DNA of 51,688 nucleotides from Geitlerinema sp. S16 (GTDB lineage: Bacteria > Cyanobacteriota > Cyanobacteriia > Cyanobacteriales > Geitlerinemataceae): positions 1-51,688 of the forward strand of contig JAABST010000032.1 in the NCBI GenBank assembly GCA_011390275.1, in the 5' to 3' direction. Below the pieces are notes generated by a model. The model searched no databases, was not told where the DNA came from, and was given only the letters and a program-made list of their open reading frames with translations. Positions within the stretch are counted from its first letter, which is position 1; each line of letters opens with the position of its first letter. Position numbers and translations under genes: made by a program. This document shows positions 16,239 through 27,574 of this stretch, one piece after another.

Positions 16239-18575
16239 ATGACTTTTGTTCAGAATTCGAGTAGATCAACAGATCAAAACTCATATAATCATCGGAGAGA
16301 GAGCAAGAAAGCTCGGTATCGATATGCTGTAAATGTTGTCGCCAAAACCCTTTTGACGCTAGGTTTGACAGTGTTCTCACAAACTTCGGCATACGCTCAT
16401 CGTCCCCATGACGTTGTCACACAAATCGAGACCTCCCAGAATTACGATACAAATCAAACCGTATTAATTTTGGTGCGAGGTAATCTATTTCGATCCTCTG
16501 ACGGTGGAATTTCTTGGCAAAGAATAACCTCCGGCTTAGATATTCAATTAGCCTCTAATCTGGCCAATTTAGCCTTTTCACCAACTAGTAATTCAGGCCA
16601 AGAAGAGATTTTCCTCGTCTCGAATCACGAGGGTATCTTTAGATCACAAGATCTAGGTAGCACATGGGCAAAGTTCGACACAGGTCTCAAAAGTCTCGAA
16701 ATTCAGCACATTGAAGCGGCTAAAGGAGAAAATCGTTTAGTCTTGGCCTCGGATGTAAACGGGCGAGTCTATCAACTAGCCGCCAATGGTGAGCGCTGGG
16801 AGACAGCCTTAGAGGTTGAAAACGGCGATATCGCTTCGATCGATATCTCATTGCCGACAGGAGTTCTGAAAGCTGTTAGCACAAAAGATGGACGTCTTTG
16901 GCTTGCCAAAGGAGATGCAAAAAACTGGGAGCAGCGGTCAGTTGCAGACGAGCTAAATCCAGACGAAATGCTCGCCACGATTGAGCTTTATGCCGATGAG
17001 ACACCCACCATAACGCTGCTTGTAGGAACAACCGCTGGGCGAGTGTTGAAAAGCACCGATGAAGGTAACTCCTGGACAGCGATCGGCGATGTACTCAACG
17101 GATCGATCGTTGATATCGAAACTGCAACGCAGGCAGACTCAAAAAAAGCACCATCTATTCTCGTCTCCACTGATGAAAACGGGTTATTTTCACTCACCGC
17201 AGATGGTCGTTGGCAAGCACAACAAAACGGATTGAAGACCGACCCACAAGCCGACGAAATGAGTGAGCCAAACTTCGGCGACCTCGAAATTTCTCCCGAC
17301 GGCAAGATGCTATTCATAGCTGGATTTGATGGGTTCTTTCGCTCTACAGATCAAGGCCAGAACTGGGAATCAGTTGAAACCTTAGCAAGAGACACGATCG
17401 TCTCCCTCGCCGTTTCCCCCAACTACGCCAACGACTCAACCCTAGCCGTCGCATCCTATGTCGGTCATCTCTATCTCAGCCGCGATGGAGGGGAAACGTG
17501 GGAAATCACTAACAAAGGCTTAGAAATGCCTCGATTCACCCGAAAATTTGATGCCGTCGAGCCAAATTATGATCCCCGACGCTTTTTTGATATTCAATTT
17601 TCGCCGACGTACAGCATAGATCAAACAATCCTGGCATCTACACTCTGGACAAAACTAGCCGTAACAAACGACACAGGCAAAAGCTGGGATTTGCGTACGA
17701 TGCCAAAAACAATGCGTGGTTTAACGATTGCGTTATCTCCAGATTACGAACAAGATCAAATGCTTTTTGTCTCCAGTCAAGATAAAAATATTTATATATC
17801 GACAAACAATGCAAAAGATTTCGCTGTAGCGGGAGAGCGTCCCTCCTTTAATGGGAATTATGGTTCATCTCTTGTTGTTTCTCCCAACTTCAAAACCGAT
17901 CAAACTCTATTCACGTCCGGTGAACTCGGCATCTATAAAAGCGAAGACTCTGGGAAAAACTGGGAGGCTATAACCCGCGATATGCAGACGGAAGTACTGG
18001 GTGATCTACAAATTGCCGTATCACCTAACTATGCCGTCGATCGTACGCTGTTTCTCGGCACAAAATCTGGTCTTTTTCAGTCCACCGACGCCGGTGAAAC
18101 CTGGTCGGAACTCACGATCTCTCCGAATGACGACACTGTCTATATCGAAGCGGTCGCGATCTCTCCTAATTACGCCGAAGATCAAACCGCTATCGTTAGC
18201 GTGCGTGGATATGGCCTATTCAAAACGATAGATTCTGGCACTTCGTTTCAATCAATCGGTGACACACAAATCGTGATGTCACGCATATGGAATATTCCCT
18301 CCTCCGGGCGAGCGATCGTGTTCTCGCCAGACTATGCAACAGACAACACAATATATGGTTTTGGCTCCGCGAAGCACCAGGTGTATCGCTCACAGGATGG
18401 CGGTGAAACCTGGAGTATCATTGATATTCCACAACTAGAAGAACCGAAGCCAGTCTTGCTAGAATCGATCGGAATTGCATCTTTCGTCTACGCTAGCTTT
18501 CTCAAGAAAGCAGCAGTCGTAATTTTCGTAATAGCACTTGGAAGTATGATTTATCTATTTCCCAAATTCAAATAG
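16239..18575 (+). CDS. Large Asp-box (BNR/sialidase-type) beta-propeller protein, membrane-anchored
   Basis: From the ATG at 16239 this is 778 residues (an in-frame TTG at 16230 is also possible). A signal or anchor segment near residues 35-52 (TLLTLGLTVFSQTSAYA) is followed by repeated SxDxGxxW Asp-boxes. I count ten: SSDGGISW, SQDLGSTW, STDEGNSW, STDQGQNW, SRDGGETW, TNDTGKSW, SEDSGKNW, STDAGETW, TIDSGTSF and SQDGGETW. Between many of them lies a YxxDxT pattern (SPNYAxDxT). A single C-terminal transmembrane helix (about 755-775) ends LFPKFK. The Asp-box count suggests one or two beta-propellers on the outer side of the membrane. The Asp/Arg triad and Tyr of true sialidases are not evident, so a binding or scaffold role, as in the Ycf48 or sortilin folds, is more likely. 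HIP1 octamers are missing across the gene. Confidence 0.85.
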   Translation: MTFVQNSSRSTDQNSYNHRRESKKARYRYAVNVVAKTLLTLGLTVFSQTSAYAHRPHDVVTQIETSQNYDTNQTVLILVRGNLFRSSDGGISWQRITSGLDIQLASNLANLAFSPTSNSGQEEIFLVSNHEGIFRSQDLGSTWAKFDTGLKSLEIQHIEAAKGENRLVLASDVNGRVYQLAANGERWETALEVENGDIASIDISLPTGVLKAVSTKDGRLWLAKGDAKNWEQRSVADELNPDEMLATIELYADETPTITLLVGTTAGRVLKSTDEGNSWTAIGDVLNGSIVDIETATQADSKKAPSILVSTDENGLFSLTADGRWQAQQNGLKTDPQADEMSEPNFGDLEISPDGKMLFIAGFDGFFRSTDQGQNWESVETLARDTIVSLAVSPNYANDSTLAVASYVGHLYLSRDGGETWEITNKGLEMPRFTRKFDAVEPNYDPRRFFDIQFSPTYSIDQTILASTLWTKLAVTNDTGKSWDLRTMPKTMRGLTIALSPDYEQDQMLFVSSQDKNIYISTNNAKDFAVAGERPSFNGNYGSSLVVSPNFKTDQTLFTSGELGIYKSEDSGKNWEAITRDMQTEVLGDLQIAVSPNYAVDRTLFLGTKSGLFQSTDAGETWSELTISPNDDTVYIEAVAISPNYAEDQTAIVSVRGYGLFKTIDSGTSFQSIGDTQIVMSRIWNIPSSGRAIVFSPDYATDNTIYGFGSAKHQVYRSQDGGETWSIIDIPQLEEPKPVLLESIGIASFVYASFLKKAAVVIFVIALGSMIYLFPKFK

Positions 18576-19095
18576 TCTAGACACACTAGAAATCCCAACT
18601 TAAACATTCATTAATTAATCCAGCGCATCAACCTTCAAGCAACTTAGATATTTTATTCTCTCAACATCTCATTTTGTATGGCTGTATAGATCTAATTGAT
18701 TAAATTTAGGCTGAAAACAACTTAAGCAATGCCGACAAAAAGTCTTAAATGACTTAAGTTAACCATAAAAAAGAGGAGCATCTCACTTTTGTAACCTGAC
18801 ATCGCAAAATAATACTTGTAGATTAATTAAATCTTGGAACTCATTTAAAATATGGCCTTTGAGAGCTTTCAATGAGCCTGAGATTATTGAAATTTGCATA
18901 AGTGAGATATAGCAAAAAACGATTTGCTTAGGACGTATCAAAAAAAGCTGAGAGCACTGAGCGGAGTCGAAGTGCGGTTTTCAACTTAGACGAGAGTGTC
19001 CTAATTTAATCGGCTTCTGCTATAATCTTCAAAAAAGTCCATATGTTTTTTTACGTCACGATCCGATAAATAAACAGTTTGAACATTAAAAAAAC
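18576..19095. other. AT-rich intergenic region containing MITE copy C
   Basis: These 520 bases are strongly AT-rich and contain no supportable ORF on either strand. The only structure found is the MITE-like element at 18908-19024. The promoter of the sulfotransferase-like gene should lie in the last 70 bases. Confidence 0.5.
18908..19024 (+). repeat. MITE-like element, copy C (117 bp)
   Basis: The left end TATAGCAAAAAACGATTTGC is shared with copy D. The right end closes with CGGCTTCTGCTATA, giving an imperfect inverted terminus (TATAGCA/TGCTATA perfect). The 26-base core is at 18952-18977. The first 44 bases match copy D exactly. The ends differ from those of copies A and B, so the family has two terminus types. 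Confidence 0.7.
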
Positions 19096-19935
19096 ATGCT
19101 AAACAAACTTAGAAGCTTCAAAAGTACTCTATTTTCTCGTTACTATAAATGGCGAATTAACTTAGCAAAAAATCCATACAGCGTTGGCTTTCGCAAGCAT
19201 CCATACCAGCTCTTATTCCTAATGAGCCACATGCGATCAGGCTCATCATTATTAACTCATATTTTATGCTCAAACCCTGAGATTATTGGATATGGTGAGA
19301 CACAGATAAAATATAACTCTGGTCACGATATCCAGACCTTAATTCACAAAGTTTACAACCGAAATGCTCAAGAACTAACACGTTTCAAGACGCTGCAAGC
19401 CTTTGGAATGTCCCACACATATATCTTCGATAAGGTACTGCACGGAAATCTGAAAGACCTGACGATTCTAAAAAATACTCCAAATAAGTCGATCGTACTA
19501 ATTCGTGAACCCGAACGAACATTACAAAGTATTCTAGATATTCGTAATCATTGGACAGAAGAACAAGCTTTGAGTTACTACAGAAATCAGTTGCAACATT
19601 TAATTGATTGCACAACATTTATTGCTGATTCAAGTCGATTTTTGCTCGTAACATATCAACAGGTTATTGAAGATACTCCCCGTGTACTTCAAGTTCTTCA
19701 ATCATTTTTTGGAACAGAGCAAACATTTTCAGAACAGTACAAAGTCAGAAAAACAACAGGTCAAGCAGGAATTGGAGATCCTGTTGGTCATATCAAGGCT
19801 GGGACGATTGTTCGAGAGCGGCGTCAGCTCAACACAACAGTTAGCACCATGATCATCCAGAAAGCACACCGAGTCTTTGAAAAAGCGCATCATGAACTTT
19901 CTCATAGTTGTCTAACTCTTGATAGTTTTAATTAA
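19096..19935 (+). CDS. Sulfotransferase-like protein
   Basis: A 279-residue protein whose N-terminal SHMRSGSSLLTHIL (residues 44-57) fits the 5'-phosphosulfate-binding loop of PAPS-dependent sulfotransferases. A later segment, SIVLIREPERTLQSIL (about 134-149), fits the 3'-phosphate-binding region with its conserved R and S. The closing KTTGQAGIGDP...IKAGTIVRERRQ is typical of bacterial sulfotransferase-fold proteins acting on carbohydrates or lipids. The acceptor is unknown. Codon use is AT-rich and HIP1 is absent, unlike flanking genes, so horizontal origin is likely. It is followed 244 bases later by a GT-C-like membrane protein, a plausible partner. Confidence 0.78.
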   Translation: MLNKLRSFKSTLFSRYYKWRINLAKNPYSVGFRKHPYQLLFLMSHMRSGSSLLTHILCSNPEIIGYGETQIKYNSGHDIQTLIHKVYNRNAQELTRFKTLQAFGMSHTYIFDKVLHGNLKDLTILKNTPNKSIVLIREPERTLQSILDIRNHWTEEQALSYYRNQLQHLIDCTTFIADSSRFLLVTYQQVIEDTPRVLQVLQSFFGTEQTFSEQYKVRKTTGQAGIGDPVGHIKAGTIVRERRQLNTTVSTMIIQKAHRVFEKAHHELSHSCLTLDSFN

Positions 19936-20179
19936 TTTTAAGTAGCCCAAGGTCATTAATGAACACTACGTGTAACACAAGCCTCTAGCTTGTCTACAAC
20001 CAAGATGGTTGAGTTCCATGGTTTAAATTACTTTGACTTTCTTTGGCTATTTATCTAAAAAAGATAAATGATTGGGAGCTTATAGTCAGTAATTTAAATT
20101 CTCTAATGATGGATATATCCTCTAAAATTTTTGATTTCATTTTTATTATTTCTCGCTTAATAAATACTCCAAAAAACTA

Positions 20180-22153
20180 ATGCTTATACTACTTCCTGCG
20201 CTGTTTTTTCTCTTGGTTTTTTTTCTTATCTACGATCGGCAGAAAGATATCCGAAAAACTGTTTTGTTTTCGGTGCTGATCTGGGGTACTTTACTCACCG
20301 TAATCACAGAAATATTAAGCGCATTTCATTCATTTAATATGCTTGGCATTGCCCTTGCATGGCTAGCTCTAGACTTGATAGCTATTGCTCTTTGCATACA
20401 GAACCGTTTGACCTCAAATTTGAACCGGTTTAATTTTATTTCTCTTAAGAAGCTTGGGACAAAACCAAGGCTTCTTCTAATACAGTTAATGGGAATTCTC
20501 CTAACTGTTGTTGGTATCGGTGTGGTCGCACTAGTGGCAGCACCTAACCACTCGGATTCGATGGAATACCACCTCAGTCGCGTGGTTCACTGGCTACAAA
20601 ATTCTAGTGTGTATCATTATCCTACGCACGATATTTTTCAGCTTTATCAAAATCCCTGGTCTGAGTTTGCGATCGCTCATTTTCAAGCACTCAGTAGAAG
20701 TGATATCTTTTCTGCTTCTGTACAGTATTTTAGTATGCTGGGGTGTTTAATTGGAGCGTCTTTAATCGCAAAAGAGTTAGGAGCAAAGATTCCGGGACAA
20801 ATTGCAGCATCTGTGTTTTGTGTCACCCTTCCTATGGGGATATTACAAGCTTCAAGCACAAATAATGATTATGTTGTCTCTCTCTGGCTAACGATCTTTA
20901 GCTATCTTGCCCTGCTCACGGTGCAGCATGGTATAAACCGCTTTTATTTACTCGGCTTGGGCACAAGCTTAGGACTTGCAATCCTAACAAAAGGTACAGC
21001 TTATATCTATGCATTTCCCTTTTGCTTATGGCTAATTGTTTGGGGAATCAAAAAATATAAGTGGGGAGTATGGCAGCCTGTATCTACTATTGGAATAGTG
21101 ACAGTTGCAATTAATTCGGGTCATTATTTACGTAACTTTTCAGTCTTTGGATCTCCATTGGGAAGTCCAGGAAAAGAAATGATTCAATCTTTAAAGCCAA
21201 CCTTCTTTATTTCAAATATTCTAAAGCAACTTTCTTTGCATTCTGATATTATTCGGTATTTAAAAATTGATGCCATTGTGCCTCCACTTATCGGGAAGGT
21301 AAATAGAGCGATCGAGATAGTCCATGGACTCATTGGCGTCGATCTCAATGAGCCAATCTTAATGAGTCCAAAATTCAAAAATTTCTACGTTCCGTCTATT
21401 TCACTAAATGAAGATAGTGCCGGAAATCCTCTTCATCTTCTGTTGATCGTTATCGCAATATTACTTGTTATCTTTAATCAGAAGATAACAAAACGATCAT
21501 TGAATTTCACTTACGCTTTAACGTTGCTAGGCGGATTTCTTTTATTTTGTGTTCTTTTGACTTGGTCGCCCGCTCGATGCCGATTGCACTTGCCGCTATT
21601 TATTCTATACTCTGGCTTTTTTGGGTCAATCTTGGCAGCATCATTTAACCGAAAAATTGTTGCATTTATCTCGGTTTTATTGCTGGCATTGTCATCACCC
21701 TGGGTTATAAATAATGCCACGAGGCCGATGATTGGTGGAGCTAATATCTTTAACACACCACGTTCTGAACAGTATTTTAAAACCCAACCACAGTTGCTTA
21801 GTCTATATCGTGAATCAGCGGAAGAAGTCGCATCTCTTGATTGTCAAAATCTTGGCTTAAATTTCACAAATACATCGTTTGAATATCCTTTTTGGATGTT
21901 GATCTCTGACCAGGATAAGAATATCAAAATTCAGCATGTGAATGTCGAGAACGTGTCGGCAAATCAAACGGCAGATCGGGCAGAAAATATGCGATCACCG
22001 TGTGCTGTAATTTATTTTTCGGTAGACCATACCCAAGAGCCGCTCTCAGATACATTTCGGCTAGAGAACCGTGATCTATACCGTCAAGCATGGCGTAAAA
22101 TTGACGACTCCAACGATAAACAATCAGCAGTGCAAGTATTTGTTCCTCGCTAA
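20180..22153 (+). CDS. Polytopic membrane protein, GT-C (GT39/ArnT-like) glycosyltransferase
   Basis: A 657-residue protein with about ten or more hydrophobic segments. In the first large extracytoplasmic loop, after the third or fourth segment, it has NHSDSMEYHLSRVVHW (Asp126, Glu129). This acidic D-x-x-E placement is typical of GT-C enzymes that use polyprenyl-phosphate sugars. YHYPTHD and NPWSEFAIAHFQAL follow, as in the GT39-like group. The C-terminal ~130 residues are soluble and probably periplasmic. The likely job is transfer of a sugar onto a lipid or protein at the outer face of the plasma membrane. Donor and acceptor are unknown. The only HIP1 octamer I saw in the 16.2-22.2 kb block is at 20669-20676 within this gene. 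Confidence 0.72.
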   Translation: MLILLPALFFLLVFFLIYDRQKDIRKTVLFSVLIWGTLLTVITEILSAFHSFNMLGIALAWLALDLIAIALCIQNRLTSNLNRFNFISLKKLGTKPRLLLIQLMGILLTVVGIGVVALVAAPNHSDSMEYHLSRVVHWLQNSSVYHYPTHDIFQLYQNPWSEFAIAHFQALSRSDIFSASVQYFSMLGCLIGASLIAKELGAKIPGQIAASVFCVTLPMGILQASSTNNDYVVSLWLTIFSYLALLTVQHGINRFYLLGLGTSLGLAILTKGTAYIYAFPFCLWLIVWGIKKYKWGVWQPVSTIGIVTVAINSGHYLRNFSVFGSPLGSPGKEMIQSLKPTFFISNILKQLSLHSDIIRYLKIDAIVPPLIGKVNRAIEIVHGLIGVDLNEPILMSPKFKNFYVPSISLNEDSAGNPLHLLLIVIAILLVIFNQKITKRSLNFTYALTLLGGFLLFCVLLTWSPARCRLHLPLFILYSGFFGSILAASFNRKIVAFISVLLLALSSPWVINNATRPMIGGANIFNTPRSEQYFKTQPQLLSLYRESAEEVASLDCQNLGLNFTNTSFEYPFWMLISDQDKNIKIQHVNVENVSANQTADRAENMRSPCAVIYFSVDHTQEPLSDTFRLENRDLYRQAWRKIDDSNDKQSAVQVFVPR

Positions 22154-22180
22154 CTTTTGATTTTTAGTGTCGATTCAATC

Positions 22181-22612
22181 CTAAATAGTATGGTGTTCGA
22201 GGTATTGTTTAAAGCTGGGGATGCCACGATCGTGGATGCCATGTTCGATATTGCGGAGCAGTTGGTGAATATCGCTATCTTCGGTTGTGGCGATCCAATT
22301 TTTGTAGCGCCGATCGCGTTCAAGGGCAAACTTAAGCGCAGCGTGGCAGGCTTCGTGTAAATCGGCGGGAAGTTGGCTCGAAATACCATCGCGATCGCCC
22401 TCGATGCTAAAGCCATAATTTTGGAGAAGCAGATCGAGTTTATGGACGTGACGTTCGGCGAGTTCAGCGCAGAGGGCAAATGGTGTGTCGGGAGAAAATT
22501 GGCGTGATCCGTCAGCATAAAAGCTCCGTGCCATGGTTAACTCCTGATGCAGATCCGTGAGTAAGGCCTGGGTTTTGGCTGAGATGTTTGAGTCTTTTTG
22601 GGTCATGCTCAT
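22181..22612 (-). CDS. Hypothetical helical protein, ferritin-like (DUF2202-like)
   Basis: From the ATG at 22612 this is 143 residues, almost wholly helical. Regularly spaced acidic residues and histidines (ELTMARSFYADG, AELAERHVHKLDLLLQNYGF, DLHEACHAALKFALERDRRY, LLRNIEHGIHDRGI, YLEHH) recall ferritin-like four-helix proteins such as DUF2202. That match is by pattern only. A longer frame from TTG 22708 or ATG 22705 would add 31-32 residues without family character. The gene converges on the GT-C gene with only 27 bases between stops. Metal binding has not been shown. Confidence 0.6.
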   Translation of the reverse strand: MSMTQKDSNISAKTQALLTDLHQELTMARSFYADGSRQFSPDTPFALCAELAERHVHKLDLLLQNYGFSIEGDRDGISSQLPADLHEACHAALKFALERDRRYKNWIATTEDSDIHQLLRNIEHGIHDRGIPSFKQYLEHHTI

Positions 22613-22734
22613 GTCTGTTCTCAAGGAATGGAGGCAACGAGTGGAGGCAATGAGTTGGGTTGCGATCGAGGAATTGGATGAAGGAGTTACTTCACCCAAT
22701 ACCATCAAGCGATCGAGAATTTATGGCATACAAC

Positions 22735-24981
22735 CTATGGCATACAAAGGGAGATCAAACCGCCTTCGGGTAAGCGATCTTTAAACTGTTCGTCTTCGGC
22801 CAAAATCGCCGTGAGATTGAGCGTCCAGTCTGGCTCCATGGGTAAATCACTCCAGGGAATCGCGATTTCTAGACACTTATCAAGCCCAACCTGAATTTGA
22901 CACGATCGCACATGCCACTGATCCTCACCCCAGGATTCACAAAACGTCACGGACTGACTCCGCAGATCGATCGCGAGGTGGTGGGCGAAGCGGTAGTTTA
23001 AGGGTTCGACATTGGGTAAACCCGCAAGAGGAATCAGACTGGTGTGCATCGACTTACCGGGGTAGTACCACAGCAAGTGCAGCTCCGGTGGGCAGTCCTT
23101 ATGCGGATCAACACCCGCCCCAAAGTCGAGACGGAGATAAAAACTCAGGTGATCGAACCCGTAGAAAATCCGCTGAATCGGACTGCTGCGGTGCATCGTG
23201 CCGCGAGAACCGCCGACCTCAATCCGTCCCGCGTGTGCCCAATCTTGCTCGTCGCCGATCCCGTCGATGATGGGGTGAATGAAGCTTTGAGGCGTATGAT
23301 CGCCGATATTGTCATGGATCTCAAGGGGATGTAACACCGCATCGGGAATCGATTCGCCCAACGCCATGTACACCGCTGCTAAGTGTTCTCGGAACAGTGC
23401 ATCAAAAATGGCATCCTGCGACGACGAATGCCCTGCGCCAAACCACCAAAACCAATCCGATCCTTCCGCCGCATACATCGCTTCCCAGGCATCGGGGTTC
23501 GCTTCCTCCGTTGCCTCGGGATGATTTTCCAGGGTTTGACGGGCATCAAACAGCAAATCCCAAGCGCGATTTTTGGCCGGGTCACCGATCCAGGTGGTGA
23601 AATTGCCATCAACCCAAGAGCCGCTGTGGAGCGATTCCGCCGGGAGTGTTTCGGTCGCGGGATGCTGATCGAGAAATTCCGACACGGTGACGAGCTTGAT
23701 ATCGTCGCGATCGTTCAGACGGCTATAGAGCGCATCAAGGAACGGTACTCCATCTCGTTCATAAAATTCCCAGCAGTTTTCACCATCGAGGGCGATCGTC
23801 ACAAGCCACGGCTTTTCCAGATCGGTCGCCGCTTCCGCTTGATTATGTTTGAGCGATCGGCTGATGGCCTCCAAGTGACCCACCAGATTCGCTGCCGCTT
23901 GATTGGGCTTCATCGAGCTATAGGTAAAACCGATCAGGTCAGATAGCCGGTGATCGCGGAAAACAATACTCAGATCACCCTTCGACGTTTCGAGTCGATA
24001 GGGGCGATACATCATCTCCGGATCGAAGACATTCCCCACTCCATCGCGATGAAAAAAGTGCTTCAGCGTCCAGCCCAACACCGCCTCATCGGAGACAATC
24101 CACTTAAAACCCGCCTCCGCAATGTAGGGCAACACCGCCGGACTCACCGACTGCTCCGACGGCCACAGTCCCCGCACCGGACGATCGAACCGTTCTTCGT
24201 AGATCTTCCGCGCTTTATTGAGATGACGCGGGATATCCTCCGGCCACTGAAAACGTTTTTTCGGTAGCTTCATCTCAGGAACGGCCACCCGTCCCGAGTT
24301 GGTATCGGCCAAAAGCGGCAAAATCGGGTGAGTATAGGGCGTTGTCGTCACTTCGAGCTGGCCGCTATCCTGCATCGCTTTATGTTTGGCGATAATTCGG
24401 CAGAGAATTTCTTGCTGTTTGGCGTAGATTTGCTGACGTTCTTCGAGACCGAAATTATGCTCCTGAGCAAACCATCCAGCGATCGCCGGATCATCCCAAA
24501 ACAGCGGATCAAACCAGCCGAGATTGTACCAGGCAATCACATCGACAAAGTCCTGGGTAGACCAGTTGTCCATGCACCAGGTAATACCATTTTCCTGGCG
24601 CTGCTCGTAGAGTTTACGGTAGTGGGGATGGGGATCAACTAAGGTGTGGTGATTGCCATCAAAGCCACGATCGATCGCGTATTGCTTATCTTGAATGCCA
24701 TACTCTTCGATCGGTTTTAGGAGCAATTCAAGACCAGGATCGATCGCTTTCCCCGCCACATAATCCTCAATTTGCAAGATTAATGACGGCACAAGATTAA
24801 CGGTTTGATGCAAATTCGGATAGCAATCGAGCATCAAAATCAAATCGAGATAATCTTTAATTCCATGTAGTCGCACCCACGGTAAACGATACTCTTCGCG
24901 TGTTGGTGTACTCGCTGCACGACTTTTATAGAGTGGTTGATGTTGATGCCAAATAAAGGCGACGTAAAGTGGATGAGACAC
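22735..24981 (-). CDS. Glycoside hydrolase family 57 protein
   Basis: A 748-residue GH57 enzyme, the alpha-glucan-active amylase/branching group. The five family regions are visible: FIWHQHQPLYK near the N-terminus, the central LGWFDPLFWDD, GLWPSEQSVSP (Glu nucleophile), DEAVLGW and the DGENCWEFY acid region. The last ~170 residues form a beta-rich extension. The start is set at GTG 24981 because AGGAGA lies 6 bases upstream and the protein then begins VSHPLYVAFIWHQHQ; the TTG at 25029 adds unsupported residues. A cytoplasmic role in glycogen metabolism is likely. Whether it hydrolyses or branches cannot be told by eye. Confidence 0.92.
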   Translation of the reverse strand: MSHPLYVAFIWHQHQPLYKSRAASTPTREEYRLPWVRLHGIKDYLDLILMLDCYPNLHQTVNLVPSLILQIEDYVAGKAIDPGLELLLKPIEEYGIQDKQYAIDRGFDGNHHTLVDPHPHYRKLYEQRQENGITWCMDNWSTQDFVDVIAWYNLGWFDPLFWDDPAIAGWFAQEHNFGLEERQQIYAKQQEILCRIIAKHKAMQDSGQLEVTTTPYTHPILPLLADTNSGRVAVPEMKLPKKRFQWPEDIPRHLNKARKIYEERFDRPVRGLWPSEQSVSPAVLPYIAEAGFKWIVSDEAVLGWTLKHFFHRDGVGNVFDPEMMYRPYRLETSKGDLSIVFRDHRLSDLIGFTYSSMKPNQAAANLVGHLEAISRSLKHNQAEAATDLEKPWLVTIALDGENCWEFYERDGVPFLDALYSRLNDRDDIKLVTVSEFLDQHPATETLPAESLHSGSWVDGNFTTWIGDPAKNRAWDLLFDARQTLENHPEATEEANPDAWEAMYAAEGSDWFWWFGAGHSSSQDAIFDALFREHLAAVYMALGESIPDAVLHPLEIHDNIGDHTPQSFIHPIIDGIGDEQDWAHAGRIEVGGSRGTMHRSSPIQRIFYGFDHLSFYLRLDFGAGVDPHKDCPPELHLLWYYPGKSMHTSLIPLAGLPNVEPLNYRFAHHLAIDLRSQSVTFCESWGEDQWHVRSCQIQVGLDKCLEIAIPWSDLPMEPDWTLNLTAILAEDEQFKDRLPEGGLISLCMP

Positions 24982-25098
24982 AAAGCTTCTCCTATTCCCA
25001 ATATCCAGCGCTGCAAAATGCGATCGCAATCACGACGCGCGGCTCATAACTAACATGGTTGACAGTCCCTTAGGTATAGCAAGAGAAACGTGATAGAG

Positions 25099-25169
25099 GC
25101 TGGTTTGCTCCGAATGTCTTCGGAGCGATACGAAAGCATCGCACGATCACAATATCCATATAAACCAGC
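25099..25169. repeat. Structured element with nested hairpins
   Basis: An outer 8-base stem, GCTGGTTT (25099-25106) and AAACCAGC (25162-25169), encloses a tight hairpin GCTCCGA...TCGGAGC (25107-25126). A phrase GGTATAGCAA starting near 25073 resembles the ends of MITE copies C and D. It may be a repeat or a small structured RNA. There is no coding potential. Confidence 0.5.
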
Positions 25170-25473
25170 GATCTTGATTAACGATCGGTACTTTATGCTA
25201 GCGCGGTCAAAACCTAAACCGTCCTTCTCGTTACACGATGTGCCGATTGGTAACATAACGTGAGTTCGGGATCAGCAATGGCAAGCAACTACGACGTATG
25301 GCAGATCCAGCTTAGAGCGAGAGGAAAGGCTTCTTGAGCTGGTAGCAGTATGCAATTAAGCCACAGTAAAAATATCGTGACGGGCAAACTGGAAAAATGA
25401 CCGTAGCGCAGGCATCCTCGCCTGCTTCAGATCAAAGAGTTCGAGCGAAAAAGTAGAGTCTACGTTTGCCCTG

Positions 25474-25516
25474 AAAAAAATCGGTCTCAAGCGCAATACA
25501 ACGCGAAAGACCGATT
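25474..25516 (-). terminator. Rho-independent terminator of gap1
   Basis: On the minus strand AATCGGTCT pairs with AGACCGATT around an inner GCG/CGC pair, followed by seven T residues. It lies about 105 bases past the gap1 stop, so it should end that transcript. Confidence 0.85.
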
Positions 25517-25621
25517 CTTTTCATCATTTCAGGTGTGTGATTTAAGTGTGTCTATGAAATGCACTCGACCGTTCGTTTATCCATACTTCGAGCGGTTTTT
25601 GTACATGTTCTTACCGGTTGG

Positions 25622-27574
<1,953 letters not shown>

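Larger units (their letters stand above)
24982..25621. other. Intergenic region with structured element and gap1 terminator
   Basis: These 640 bases hold no gene I can support; a 68-codon minus-strand frame at 25050-25256 has no family character. A structured element lies at 25099-25169. Another recognisable phrase, GCGCAGGCATCCTCGCCTGC, is near 25395. The gap1 terminator is at 25474-25516. Confidence 0.5.

Noticed and set aside
25050..25256. 68-codon minus-strand frame upstream of GH57
   Set aside because: It runs through the nested hairpin element and has no family character or ribosome-binding site.
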